From positions 7,791,401 through 7,855,400 of the forward strand of contig VZSR01003282.1 of assembly GCA_013398615.1 (NCBI GenBank): DNA of 64,000 nt, written 5' to 3'. Under the pieces are notes generated by a model, which worked only from the letters and a program-made list of their open reading frames with translations, ran no database searches and was not told where the DNA came from. The position numbers and the translations under genes are program-made. Of this stretch, positions 1 through 12,309 are shown one piece after another; position 1 is the stretch's first letter, and every line of letters starts with the position of its first letter. The stretch is from Brachypodius melanocephalos (lineage: Eukaryota > Chordata > Aves > Passeriformes > Pycnonotidae).

Positions 1-197
1 AACTCAGACACAGTGCAAGAAACACAAAGCACTGAAGCTTCTTTATCTTGTGGATAACAGTTTGGCTTTCTAAATACTGCATGCATTTATTTTTTAAAAC
101 TTATCAAATCAGTTATTAAAGATTAGAGTTATCAAAATCTCTTAAGTTTTTATGCTGTGCCCATGCACACGAGTATGACATATCCAGTCTGAAAAGG
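1..197. other. AT-rich non-coding DNA, nothing recognised
   Basis: This short left edge has stops in all frames and no recognisable repeat. It ends where the CR1 tail begins. I see no regulatory or RNA feature in it. Confidence 0.6.
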
Positions 198-270
198 ACA
201 CGGAATCAGAACAGTTTGGGTTGGAAGGGACCTAAAAATCGTCTCATTCCAAGCCCCTGCCATGGGCAGA
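198..270 (-). mobile_element. CR1 LINE 3' end, first half (split by LTR)
   Basis: Read on the plus strand, this stretch shows the well-known reverse complement of the avian CR1 3' end. A TTTGGGTTGGAAGGGACCT core is followed by a degraded 'cattccaagcccctgcc' block and ATGGGCAG. In birds this tail is recognised by the CR1-encoded reverse transcriptase, so most copies are 3' fragments like this one. The element breaks off at 270 and resumes at 744, after an inserted LTR. The copy is diverged and carries no coding sequence. Family assignment is from recall of the CR1 tail; orientation is minus. Confidence 0.85.
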
Positions 271-578
271 TGTGGGAAATGGATTTGTAGAGAATTCTCC
301 AAGCCTGGCAGAAGGCTCACATAGTGTGCTTCTGTACGCAAATTCTGAGATAAAATATGCTGACTCAGAAAGGCCATGGGATAGGACAGACACTGTTGAG
401 AGGGAAATGGAACTAGAAACAAGTTTCAAATGATGGCCTTGCCAATAGACTAGATACTTTGGAGAAACAGAACTATGAAAGATGTATTGTAGCAGGACCC
501 ACGAGGGGTAATTTTAGATGATTTGCTTTAAGGCATTAACGGCATTGTGTGGCAAAAGCTGATAGGCCAAAAAATGCT

Positions 579-584
579 TATAAA
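579..584 (+). promoter_or_regulatory. TATA box of the solo LTR
   Basis: TATAAA lies about 95 bases before the polyadenylation signal, inside the LTR at 271-743. Its position fits the U3/R boundary of a retroviral LTR. Whether it still drives transcription cannot be judged from sequence. Confidence 0.5.
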
Positions 585-677
585 TGTATTGTAATTAGGA
601 AATAGCGGGCTTCTGATTGTGATGGCGTGAATTGTAACATCTGTACCATCTCACCCTTCACATGAGACTGCAAATGG

Positions 678-683
678 AATAAA
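678..683 (+). terminator. Polyadenylation signal of the solo LTR
   Basis: AATAAA lies 60 bases before the LTR's 3' end, where a retroviral LTR normally carries its polyadenylation hexamer. It is followed by a T-containing stretch. It is the plus-strand companion of the TATA box at 579-584. Confidence 0.5.
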
Positions 684-743
684 AGTCTTTAAAACACCCC
701 TCAAGAGCCCCATCTCTGGGTCAGAAGAAGGGATAACCTGACA

Positions 744-820
744 GGCAGGAACCTTGCACTAGACCAAGTTGCTCAAAACCCCATCCAGCCTGGCTTTGGG
801 CATGGCCAGGATTGGAGAAA
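744..820 (-). mobile_element. CR1 LINE 3' end, second half
   Basis: This continues the CR1 interrupted at 270. The plus strand shows CACTAGACCAAGTTGCTCAA, then 'aaccccatccagcctgg', the block that follows the 'ATGGGCAGG' motif in the avian CR1 reverse complement. Similarity fades after about 820. Together with 198-270 it forms one diverged, 5'-truncated, minus-strand CR1 copy into which the LTR inserted. Confidence 0.8.
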
Positions 821-3800
821 TGGTGTGCAAAGGGATGCTGGGAAGCAGGACATCTGTACAGCCACCTCGTGGGAGCAGCCTCTGAGCATGAGGGTTCACC
901 TCTGTTACAAAAGTAAAACCAATCTCTGTCCTCGTGTTCTGGTTCCATTACCCTTGGCACAGGTGGATGTCAGGACTAAATCTGCTTTGAGCTTTGGGGC
1001 AGATCCAGACACAATCAATGTACACCAGGCCTTGGCATAAATATTGAACAACAGCAGCACAGATAAATGCTGAGAGAGTAGGCTAAGAGCTCTTGTAAGA
1101 TTACGAGGATAATTCTTCACTGCCTCAGAAGCTCAGTTCATTAGTACCTGGAAGCCTTTAAAAGACACTTCAGAACAGAGCTGATGTGTGTTCAATTCCT
1201 GGCCTGTATCACCTAGCAGAAATATATATAAGAATTATCTTCAGCATGTATCTACTGAGAGAGCCTGGAAAGAGGGAAAAGGCATTTTAAGGGTCTGAGG
1301 CATCATCAAATTGTATTTAAGTTAGATAATCACACTTCAAAGGCAAATAAATTTAATTATAAAGCACTCAGCAACGCCACCAAATGCAGAATTAGGTTAT
1401 TTTAAAATATCTTGTACAGTTTGAAAAAGAAAACAAAAAAAATGTCAATTTTTCATCATGGCAGAGGTGACAGAGCCCTGCCTGGGGTGGGGCAGCCCTG
1501 TCTCAGGCTGGCACCATGAACAGCAGCTCTGACCACACTTGTGCCATTTCCGGTAATTAAGCAGCACATCTGTCCTTTAAATGGGGCACAGTAATGAACA
1601 GTAAATCAGGAGCAGAGAGGCACACCTCTGTTAGAGGTGTCAGTCTGCAGAAAGACCCATTCTGGCCCTGAATTCTTTTGCCTTTTAAGGAGAGAGCAAT
1701 TAGGGCAATTGCTGGGTGCTGCGGGCAGAGGAGCAGGTACATCCATAGCATCCCTCCAGGACCTGGCTTTCCAAATTTGGTTGCATAATTCATTATACCT
1801 CAAATTACAGTGGGACAGCAAGGGCAGCTCCCTGTGCCAGTGAGGACCTGCAGGCACAGAAGGGATAATGCTCCTTGGAATGCAATACCCTGGACAGGAA
1901 TTCTGTGTAATAAAACCCAAGCAGGTCCACCCATTATTATTTACATCACGTTATTCCTTCAGGAACCAGCCAAGATTCACTGCCTCCACTCAGCACAAGC
2001 ACCTCTCACACTACAGACCTTGGCATTTTAAGCAGGTCAAGAGAACTGTAAGAACATTTCAGCAAAAAAAATCATTTACTCCTTTGAAAACTCTTTTAAC
2101 ATCACTGAAATTTTTAATGAACTCAAGTGTGATCTGTTAGTGTCTGAATCAGATAGATATTTCAAGCATGTTAGAAGGAGATACTTCATTTTCAGAACTT
2201 GTTTCAATAAATGATTTGAAAAAAAAAAGTATTTTAATTTGAAATTTGTTTAAATTGAATTGTAGTAATGGGATTTAAAATTTCTTAAATAGCAATAATT
2301 TATCTTTGTCTTATTAAATAGTTCAGGCCAGCTGAAAGGAATCTAGGTATTCCAACTGCAGAGATTTGGGGGTTTTAATGTGGGAAAATTTTATCTTTAA
2401 GAAGTAGTTTAAATTGTGTTGCAGGAAAAGAAACATCAAACAATAGAACTGACTCCCTTGTGACTGTATTAAACTATATATGCCACTCAATTTTTAAAAA
2501 AAATGTTTTTTAAAGATTTATTTTCTTGCTTGAAGGGTGTCCACAAAACCTTCATCCTGCCTGCATTTGTATATGAAAATACCTTGAAAACCAGGAGAAT
2601 TGCTATTAATCTATGAATTACCAGAGAACTTTGAGGCAAACCCAGATTCTCTGGAAAGACAAGTAGACCAAATCTCTGGAGCTGCTTCTTTGATGAACAG
2701 TGAAAAACTCCTTTCAATATGAGATTTTGTTCCATTTTCCTTCTCCCTCTATGCTTTATTCATTTTTCTTCTTCTATGCTTTCTATAACAACTTTGGAAA
2801 AATCACAATGTGGGCCAAAAAACCACATAAGCAGATACAGCTAATTTTAGGCACTTAGTTACACTAATTGCTGAAACTCTGAAGTTATTTGAATTTCCTA
2901 AGAAAGAAAGCCTTGGGAAATAATGGCTATTAAAGAAAAGTTAGATACAGCAGAATAGTGATGCTACATCTTGAGTTTAGCCTGGAAAAAGCTCTGAAAT
3001 CTTGATAGACCAGCTTCCCTCAGTCAGGATATATAAAATGACAATGCTGAGTGAAGTAAACCTTAGAAATCAGAATCTGCACTTTCCTCTTAAATTTGTG
3101 ATTAAAGAATACTTTGCTTTTCAAAAACAATGAGACAGGAAAGTAAAAATTAAAATAAGTGAAAGTTAATGAGAAAGTATAACAGGAAGAAAATACGAAC
3201 ATTTTGGGTGTGTGTGGAGCTAAGATTTAACAAAGGAATATATGAACTTTACCTTTCTTTCCTAAATTCCTAAATAACTTGGAATTGGCAGATCCCATTG
3301 CATATCACACCAGGAACAAGGGGGTTAAGGAAAGCATTTCTCCTATGGAAGTGACAAGGATCTCTGAGATTACAGCTGAAGCTGCTGAAAGGGAATTCAC
3401 CATCCTCTCACAACCAATATGCTTTTTAAAAAGAGGTTAAGAGCCAAGAGGCAGAGGAGGTTTCCTGGTGCACATTCAGGCATCTCAACGTTCAGATTAA
3501 ATGAAATTCGCTTTGCTCAGCACAGTTCCTCAGCCTGGATCTGTCACAGGCTAAAAGGAATACACTATACCCAATACATCCATTGTGGAGGAGATGAAGG
3601 ACTTCTCTTTCCCCTGATTCTGGCAATAAACCACTGCCAGACAGGGCAGCACTGGGGCTGGTGGGTACATGGCACAGCAAGAAAGGCCCAGAAGAAATCC
3701 TTAAAGTTATTTCAGAGCACCTGCTGCCCCTCACACCACAGGATGTGCAGCAGGGAGCTGGAAGAGATCATTGCAGCATTCAGATTTCACAATCCTTTCC

Positions 3801-6800
3801 TGGGATCAATTGACCTTTAGGCTCATAACTTAGTATCCACTCAAAGAGACTGAAGTACAATATCCATCTCACTGTAAATCCTGCTGTGACATGTGTAATT
3901 TCTTTTCTACTACAACACACTGTCATAGCCATCCTTATCATCAGGAAAAGTGATGTACAGCTTATTGTAGCGCTGAAAAAAAATCCAGAGATTACTTTAC
4001 AGAAATATCAGAGCATGAAAGAGATTTAAGATTGCTTTGCTTAAGCTTTAAGAAGGACAGACAACAATAACAATAGAAAGAGGGGGAAAACCCCTCCTCT
4101 CATGGTGTTTTCTCAAGTGACACTTGAAATATTGGAACTCTGCTATTATACTTATCTAAGATAAACCAAAGATGTGTAAAAATCACTGCACTTCTGAGGT
4201 CCAAAGGCCTCTGCAGGATGGCACCAGCTGTATGGAGGTCCCACTGTAGCTAATACTACCCATTACACCAGGGATAAATAAGGAATTCACTCAAGTACAC
4301 GTGGATTGCTGTAGATTAGCTTTGGATAAGTGCTAAGCAGCAGTACAATATCACCCAGTCCACATCTGCCAGGAATACTGAAAGCTGAAAACTAAAACAA
4401 CACAGAGAAAGAAGCAGAGAGAGGAACAGCTGCAGCTTCTCTACAAAAGCTGTGTTTCACTACAAATGCACCTCAGCAGCTCCAGGAGAGAGTTAAAAGA
4501 GTGAACTGCTTTGACCAGTCCACAGAGGGAGTTTAGGCAATTCAGTGTTTCCTCCTGGAAAAATTCAATTAGGCAGGTCTGGGTCGAGTCCCAGGAGAAT
4601 TGAGGTGTCTTGTTAGTTCCATTTGTTATGACACTAGGAAGAGGTCCACTGTAGCTTTTTGCAGAGAAACTCCTAACAAAGTCAATTTTGGAAGTATAAT
4701 TTTTGGCATAACACAATTTTTTTTAAGGTCGGTCTGGACGGATACAGTAGAAATGTTCAGAGTTCAGACTTTTCTTTCCAAACTTTTGCAGACTTTTTCA
4801 TGAGGAAGAAGCAGCTTCTGAAATTCATCAGACCCTCTGGCTAAAAACTTCTGCTGATCATCTTTAAAGTTTGGAAATTAGCAATTGTTTTGCTGAATTT
4901 AAGAGCAGTCAATTTGCTTCCTCTTCTACTTTTTCCTTCTAGATATCTCAAAAAAACCCAAAGCAAACAAGTCAAAAAAACAACCTGCAGTTTTCAGTCA
5001 ACTGAATTTTTGAATCTCAACTGATAGTGTGAGCTAGTAGATGGCAGGAAAGGAATGGAGGGAACAACAATATTCCTTGCATACAATTCTAACAACAAAT
5101 GAAATCAAATTCTTTCTGCTCATCAGCAAAGAGCCAGATGCTGAACAGTGTAAAATCCATCACATCCTGCTAAATAAAACCTTCACTGAAAAAGTGCAGG
5201 AAAGATTAGAGGAGCTTCTATTACGGACTTTATACTGTGATAATTCTTCATTTTTCAGACTGAAGAGCACAATCCTGGCTGCTTCATTTGTGTGATCAGA
5301 CACCCAGGCTTAAACCCAATAATAAAAATAATCTGCTTCAATGGGATTATTAGCACAAGTGAGGGCTTGCAGAACAAGAGCTTAAGCAGCCCACCCATGT
5401 GGTGTTCACTGGGAGCCTTCAGGGAAATCCTGAGAGAGGCTTTTTGCGAGTGCTGTGCAATTTCATTGGAGAGGATGGGTCAGACACTCAGCCGATGCAA
5501 TTCAAAGCAGTATTGTTGATATTAGCTATTCTCTAAGGTCTCCCCTGCAAAGATGGGACCTGCAGAGCCAGCTGTATATTAGCATTATGTTTTCATGCTT
5601 CCACAACCGATGGGTTTAATAAGTGGCCATCGCTTTTTAGAATGTTCTTGCCATGAGACAAAACAGAAATGCTGTCTGCAATAATGCCAAGGTCAAAATG
5701 TACTGCTAAGAAACAGAAGAACATTTCACCAGGGAATGGAATGGATGTTAAATATTTTAAGAATCTGCTGCTTAAATAAAAAGTAACCTCCTGTGCATTA
5801 AAAATACATTTATTGATCCTATTTGGGATTCAACAGAAATACTTCCAGCAGAAGACAACTTGAAAGGACTTGTTCACTGCCAAAATGGGAATGTTTATAG
5901 GACTGTCTTTGCTAAATGTAGCAGAAATCATAAAACATAATTAATGAAAAGGTTTGAATCCATCTTTTCCCTTTGATAATTAACCTAAATTACAATTTGA
6001 GCACTGACAGTGCAAGGAGAGAATTTAAAGGGTGAGATAAGAGGAAAAAAGGTGCATCACTTCAGACATCCTAGCTAATATATGCAGACAGAACTGTTAA
6101 ACAAATAAATTAAAAAGGACCCCCACTGTCAGCACTTGACAAAAATAAAAGTCTTGTTCTTTACTCTCAGTGTACCCTTATCTTCTCTTTCCCTTAGTGA
6201 CTGTGAATCAGAAACTGACACTGGAATAACAAAAACTTTGAATCTCAGAGAAAAAGATTCTGGGCTTATTTCTGTTAATATGGAGTCTGAAATGAATTCA
6301 CCCCCAAACCACCCTTCCATCCCCCAAATAAATCCCTTAAAACGCAACACTGACCTTCCTCAGCACATCACATTTGCACCATTTATTTAATGTATTCTTA
6401 TCTTTGCAGTTCTGATTTGTAACTTCCATGAGAGACAAAGAGACAACTCAGGTTTAGGGCAAAACGAAGAACTCTGTTCTTTGTACTATTAAAAAATATA
6501 ACTGCAATGATTTATTCAGTACCAGACTTAGAATCTGCACTGAAAATGTGAGTCCTTCATAAACATTTTACCTGTTCCTATCAGTACCTGTTCAGATCGG
6601 CAGAGTTCAGAGAAATCTTTCAAGGTTTTTATCATCAAGGTCTCATCTGACTTTGGAGCACATTTGCTCTGAAATTATTCATGGTACATAAAGAAAACAG
6701 AGTATCATCAAACTATGTTTAAATGTGTTAAACTCTGAAAAATATCATTCTGAGAGGTGCCACAGGAATTTTACAAAGTAGAGCTTTGTAATGGGATTCT

Positions 6801-8686
6801 CTTTCTCCATACGGTAAGGAAATTTGGAAGGCACATTTTTAATATGTATGGATGATCCAAACTCCAGGCTTTGATCACAAAATGTGGATAGGACGTGAGG
6901 AAATCTGTTTTTATTAAATGCACATCCATGGAAAAGCCCTCTGGTGCCTTCAAGGATCAAATCAGTACCTGTCCTTCATTTATTCTTCCTGTCTCTCTTG
7001 CCTTTGTAAATCTGGGTGTATCCTTCAGTTGGAAAATGGAAGAGCAAGTACAGTATGAAATGGATACTGATTCCAAATGGACCATGAAAAAGAGTTGGCT
7101 TTTCCTTTTGGACACTCTCAGACTGGGGGGCTCTGCAGACACAGGGGATCACTAGCCACAGAGCCGATGACTGATGTTTGAAGGAGAACACCTGAAAGGT
7201 CTTGACATTCGACTGCAAACCAGGCTGGGCTCCTGATTTTATGAACCAATGCCTTTGTTCTGCTAAGGATGCTCATTAATGGGAATAAGGCTCTTGGAAG
7301 CCTGATGCATGGATTAGTATCTTGGTTAAACTGGGAAATTACAGTCAAATTTCCATTCTTTAATATTGTATCCTATACAATCAAGAACCACTGTGGCATA
7401 TGAGACCAAATTTGTTTTTAAGGTTCAGCAAGAACTAATTTCTGCCACAGATGGAGCTTGTGGGAGCCCTGCATGAGTGTCTCTTACATGTCTCTATTGA
7501 TAATCCATGTCCAATTTAGCTATCAAAGTAGATTACTGACCACCACATCATGACAGATTTCAATGATACTTTGTGACAACTAGGAGTTTTTAAACTGATT
7601 TTGATTTCTCGTAACTTATTGCATTAATCCATTAATTAATTCCTTTAATTGATGTGAGTGTATCACAGAAACACACAAACACTTTTAAAAATAAACATAA
7701 AAAGAGACAAAAATATGACAAATAAATTTTAGCTAATTAAATTCAAGAAAGAACCATACAGTATTTCTAACACTCCCCATTCTTTATCCCTTCTAACTTC
7801 TTTATGTATAAAAGTGATGTAGAAACCCCATAATAAATTGCTGAAGTGACTCATTAAAATGCAGAATTACGTGAAAGGGAAGCATGGAAAACATTTTTGA
7901 CATCTAAAGGCAAGGTAAAGTTTTCTAAAGAAATAACTCTGCAGATCAATCCCAGAGCTAAAAGACTGGCATAAATTAGCATCCCTGTGTCAGGTATTTG
8001 AAACAAGTGAACCTAACTTTTAGCAACCGAAGCTAGAAAATGTGGAACAGTTACTTTTGCTTTCAGCAGGACAAGTGCTTTGCATGAAATGAAATATTCA
8101 TAAAACGACTTGGTTATAAAAATAGATAATTTATCAGTGCAATCATAAACACCACAGCCCAGGAGTTGTGTCCCTGTCAGAGGGAGGGTGAGGTGCATTC
8201 CAGCCTGCTGCTGTCCCCCAGGACATATTAACATGTCCTGCAAAGCTGTCCAGGTAAGCATCACCTGTGCTGTCTGCCTGCTCAAGTCAGCAGGCAGAAA
8301 AACAAAGTGGAAGAAGCAGAAGAAAAGTGTTTTATTAATTATCTTGGTTCTCAAAAGCTCTCTTCAAATGTCTCTTTTTCTAGGTTCTGGATATGCTTGC
8401 TTCAACACTGGCCAAGTGGATTTAACATTCACATAAACAAGGGAATATCTTTGGTTAAAGCCCTATAGGAGTCTCCTAGAAAAGAAGTGCATTGGATGAG
8501 GAAGATGCCAGAGGAAACCCAGGTTGATTTCCCATTTCCAGTGCAGCTCAGAGCTGCAGGAAGATGAATATTTGGCTATTTTAATTGGTTAGCAGCTTTA
8601 CAAAGGTTACAAATGTGGGAACTCATCTGGAACCATTCACACATTTTGCTTGTTGTCAAAATTGGGGTTAAGATCAGGCCTTGGAG
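821..8686. other. AT-rich non-coding stretch without recognised genes
   Basis: I see no gene in this stretch. Open frames are short and in no consistent phase, and none resembles a known protein. The 1440-1900 part is somewhat richer in G and C but shows no exon. Short A runs and TTAATTAA-like patches are common. Near 5577-5700 there is a block with TTTAATAAG and two retained CpGs that might be a conserved element, but the support is weak. An inverted repeat of 7 bp arms lies at 8220-8239 and is no more than expected by chance. Confidence 0.6.
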
Positions 8687-9060
8687 TGTTGCAGACAAGT
8701 AAAAGATGTTATAAAAGGAAGCTCCTATAAAATATGGATTAGGCACTGCTACTTTAGCTGAGTGCAGATAACTTGCAAGTTCTCATACGAAACAATCTTG
8801 AGTAGGAAAAGTTCATTAGCAAAACAATCTATTCTCAGAGAAAAAACAAGTGCACCTGGATAAACATTAGACCTGTTCCATGAGAACCCACAAAAGAAAA
8901 AGGTGAACAACCTAAACCTTATCACCTACACACAAAACACCTTCTGACCAATAAATGGAGCAGTAAGAAAATTACCAACCAATAGGTGTTACACATGAGG
9001 TCTGTGAAAACTGTGTGAGTTATATGAATAAAGAGTTGGTTTTTCCTGCATTAAAAAAAC
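8687..9060 (+). mobile_element. Probable solo LTR, class uncertain
   Basis: The unit begins TGTTGCAGAC and contains CCAAT-type boxes near 8948 and 8978, a TATATGA stretch at 9021-9027 and an AATAAA signal at 9027-9032. This is the usual order of promoter and polyadenylation elements in an LTR. GGAG precedes the start (8683-8686) and also follows 9060 (9061-9064), a possible 4 bp target duplication. The 3' end is the weak point: the unit appears to end in an A run plus C, not the usual CA, so the true boundary may lie up to about 30 bases further right. No internal viral sequence flanks it. I could not name the family. Confidence 0.5.
9027..9032 (+). terminator. AATAAA signal in LTR-like unit
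   Basis: The hexamer lies about 30 bases before the presumed 3' end of the LTR-like unit at 8687-9060 and just after a TATATGA motif. That compact arrangement is seen in many short avian LTRs. Activity is not demonstrable here. Confidence 0.35.
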
Positions 9061-11009
9061 GGAGTCTTGGCTAACTTATTTCAAAATTAGAGGAGTGAGG
9101 AAAGAGTGGAGGGTAGGCAAGGCATTAATCCACTGGCAGCAAAACCTCAAGACAAAGTTTGATATAGAGTTATGTTTATGAGTCTTTCATTGTTTTCTTC
9201 CCTCTTAAACAAAAGGCAGTGCACTAGAGGGGTGTTTGTGATAGGATGCTCATGTGTGAGCAGAAATAATGCCTTCACATATTTAAACTGAGAAGAAGAA
9301 AACCATGTTCTTGTTTCACTTGGCTGAAAGAGAGCAAGGGAGAGAGGGAAGAACATGGCCCTCATCAAGGTAAAATAAAATATTGAATATGTTTCATATT
9401 AATTGAATTGTTGTAGTTAAAGTCTTCAGCTCAAGTGCAAAATGTACAAATCTGTTTTTAATTTACCAGGTTTATGAATTTTATAACATGGTCTGGAAAG
9501 GCAAGAAGTCACAGAGTTCACAGATTAAATTATTAAGATTAAGTGTAGGAACATAGAAAACTACAAATGTAAAATTAAAATATAATTATAGAAAACTCAA
9601 AACAACTACAAGGCCCATGGAAAATACGTGGGAAACAACTGAGGGATTCTAAAGCAATTACACCATAATGTTTCCTTTGCCTCATGTGCTTAGGGTTTAG
9701 ACCTAATGGCTTTTCAAATGTTGTACTAATGCAGTTCCTTTAACTGGTAATAGAAATGAGGCTTATTAAGGTTTCAAGGAAAAGCTCCAAGCACTTATAA
9801 GTGCATACAAGACCTTCAAATACTCCTGAGAGATGTTGCACCTTCATGCTGATGGTTCCCCATCCTATAAGCTGAAATAAACCCCTGGGAAAGAAGGGAT
9901 CACATCCCAACCCTCCAAAATCAAAGATCTCTCACTACCTGTGCTCCTCTTGGTCAGGGTCCTGTTACTCATTACAAAATGAGAATTTTTGGGTTCCTCT
10001 GTGCTGTTTCAGAGTTGACATCAGCATGATTGCTGGGAGGGCAAGATGAGGTTAAGAACTTTTCTTAAAAGACTGATTTCTGCTGAAAACATTTACCCTG
10101 AGTTTAAAGCTATGAAATGGCAAATACTTTACTGATTCATATGTAGATAATACAAAGATATTGTCTATGATTTTATCTGTCAGATAAAATGCTGTTTGCT
10201 TTTTTTAACAGCAATTATTTCTTTCCATAGATTAGTTTTTCTCAGCAAAGGTTCCCTGGTATGAAAAGGGACTAATGAAACTATTTTTAAAAGTTCATTT
10301 TCTATAGGCAATGAGAAAGAAAGAGAACTTTTGGTTTTGTTAAAAGGATCTGTAGCAGTCTGGTTATTGTTTTCTGTTTTACTTTGTTACAACAGCCATC
10401 ATTCTCACTGAGAATTTCAGAGCATTAAAGGTACTTAAATATCAAGGGAAATGAGTCTTTAAATCAACCCATTACTGAACAAATAAACACTAAGCTCTTC
10501 AGCTTTCTGTCCCATACTCATTCTAGTGTCATATTTGATATTACTATCAGGAACTTGAGTTCACATCTCTTTTATTATTGTAGGGGAGCATAAACTTTAT
10601 TGCATCTAAATATTAATTTGACAAACACTTGTTAATGCTACTGAATAAATGTCTATGACTTTTAAATCTTCCCTTTGAATGACTGTAAGCTCAATAGGAT
10701 TCAAAAGTGCAATCTTCTCTCTATTGTTTGCAATCAGACAAAACCAGAGGGGTGAACAAACAGGAAAGCTAGCTTCAAAAATAAAATTACTAAAGGTATC
10801 CGTCATATTCTTAACAATTCCTGTGAAAATGAGCTTCTTCAATTTAAAAGTCCTGAAAAATTCATTAATATTCTGTATAATTTGTCAAGTATTGACAACA
10901 GTGGTAGAAGAGATCAAATACTGTAGAGACAGGCTCTGCTCCATAAGAGCAGAGTGACAGAAATGAGAAGTCAAGGAAAATTAATGTCTTTAAAAATGTG
11001 TTACACTCC

Positions 11010-11028
11010 TTTTTTTTTTTTTTTTTTT
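11010..11028. repeat. Poly(T) run, 19 bases
   Basis: Uninterrupted T run. No gene-derived sequence is recognisable next to it on the minus strand, so it is better read as a mononucleotide repeat than as the tail of a retrocopy. Confidence 0.9.
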
Positions 11029-12277
11029 AACCTCAGTAATTTAATGCACTGGAACAGACACATTGATTAGATTTTTGTGTTGGCTTCAGTGAGACTCCCA
11101 GGAGACAAATGAAATGGAGGTGTTCTCTGACACCTCTGCAGGGGATGCCCAAAAGGGGAACAGTGGAGGCTGTGCCAAAATGCTGCTGGACTTCAAAGTG
11201 ATGAAGGTTTCAGGGCAGCTTTGAAGTTTTACAAAGGTTACTGCAGAAAAAAGTTGCCTTTTATAAGGCAGTGTGAGGACTTAGTACTATAGAGCTTTTT
11301 TTTTTTAATCAATCACAACAAAAATATACATTTCTGTATATTCCAGAGCCTGATCAGTGTAGACACCATTAAAAATCATCACATTATGCAAGGACAGTAA
11401 ACTTGTACTCACCCACCCCAGCATGAAATGCTCTCCCCCTCCACAGTCAGCTCTGCCTCACACACTGCTAAGATACATCTAATTACTGTAATAAAAGCCT
11501 CCACCTGTTTCCTCTGCTTATCTGGGTGGGAAAAGAAAGACAGACATGGGCTGAACTTAAGTGAATTAAAATTAACCTAATAGTCCCAGTGATTTAAGGA
11601 ATGGCAAGTGGTCTGGATGCCTCCTCCTGCACTTTCCTACTGGAAGTGGGCAAATAGCCTGCCAGGTTTGTGCTCTAACAAGGATTATTAAAGCTGTTTA
11701 CTCACTCAGGGAAAGGAGAATTAAGGTCACTTCTAAGTAGAAATGGGAAAGGAGTTTCAAAAGCACTCAGCACAGAAGTGAACTCTGATCCTGTTCAGTG
11801 TACTGGAGATGCTTTCATTAATTTCTACAAGGCCAATGCAAAATACCTTGGAAAACCTGAGGGAAGGATCTTTTTTGTGTTTAAAAGTATTGACTAGTTG
11901 TTTGCCCTTTTCCCCTACCACACTGCCCCTCATAGACTTCTTCTTCAAGATTTTTAAGAAATCAAAGATTACAAAGAAGACTTGAAACATATCTTGAGGG
12001 CATCAAGAGGGAGAAAAGCATTTTTTGAAAATCAACAGTGTTATTTTTATAATATTCCATTTAAGAGCTACAAAATATTGAAGATTCCTGGCTGAAAGGT
12101 CAGTAGGGACAGCCTGATGCTCAAATTAAGAATCTTTTTATTTTGGCTGAAACATGATATGCTGGTATCTAATCTTTATCAGCAGCTTTATCACAAAATG
12201 AATATCAAGCAGCACAGGATTGCATTTACTAATTGCTTTTCAACAAATAATGCCTCTGGGGAGGGCATGAACAGCAG

Positions 12278-12309
12278 TTCTACCAAAATCTCCTTGGATT
12301 TTGGTAGAA
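12278..12309. repeat. Perfect 13 bp inverted repeat (hairpin)
   Basis: TTCTACCAAAATC at 12278-12290 is followed by the six bases TCCTTG and then by its exact reverse complement at 12297-12309. Transcribed on either strand it would fold into a 13 bp stem, extended by one possible wobble pair inside the loop. The arms do not continue beyond these limits, so the hairpin is shorter than a typical microRNA precursor. No transposon terminal repeat is recognised in it. Confidence 0.9.

Larger units (their letters stand above)
271..743 (+). mobile_element. Solo LTR, ERVK-like, nested in a CR1
   Basis: The unit starts with TGTGGGAAAT and ends with ACCTGACA, giving the TGT...ACA termini usual for retroviral LTRs. 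It is flanked by GGCAGA (265-270) and GGCAGG (744-749), a 6 bp target duplication with one mismatch; a 6 bp duplication is typical of ERVK-type elements. A TATAAA box lies at 579-584 and an AATAAA polyadenylation signal at 678-683, in the order and spacing expected for a plus-strand LTR. No internal gag, pol or env sequence is present, so this is a solo LTR left by recombination between two LTRs. It interrupts a CR1 whose two halves join cleanly across it, so it is younger than the CR1. The LTR structure is well supported; the ERVK class is inferred from the duplication length and general resemblance. Confidence 0.8.

Noticed and set aside
3419..3820. A 133-codon plus-strand open frame beginning with a basic stretch.
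   Set aside because: No recognisable domain, no splice or promoter context, and length within chance expectation.
4575..4600. GGTCTGGGTCGAGTCCC, resembling a tRNA T-arm.
   Set aside because: No matching A box, anticodon arm or acceptor stem could be found upstream.
8220..8239. AGGACAT-ATTAAC-ATGTCCT inverted repeat, looking faintly like a p53 site.
   Set aside because: The half-sites deviate from the p53 consensus, and a 7 bp inverted repeat is common by chance.
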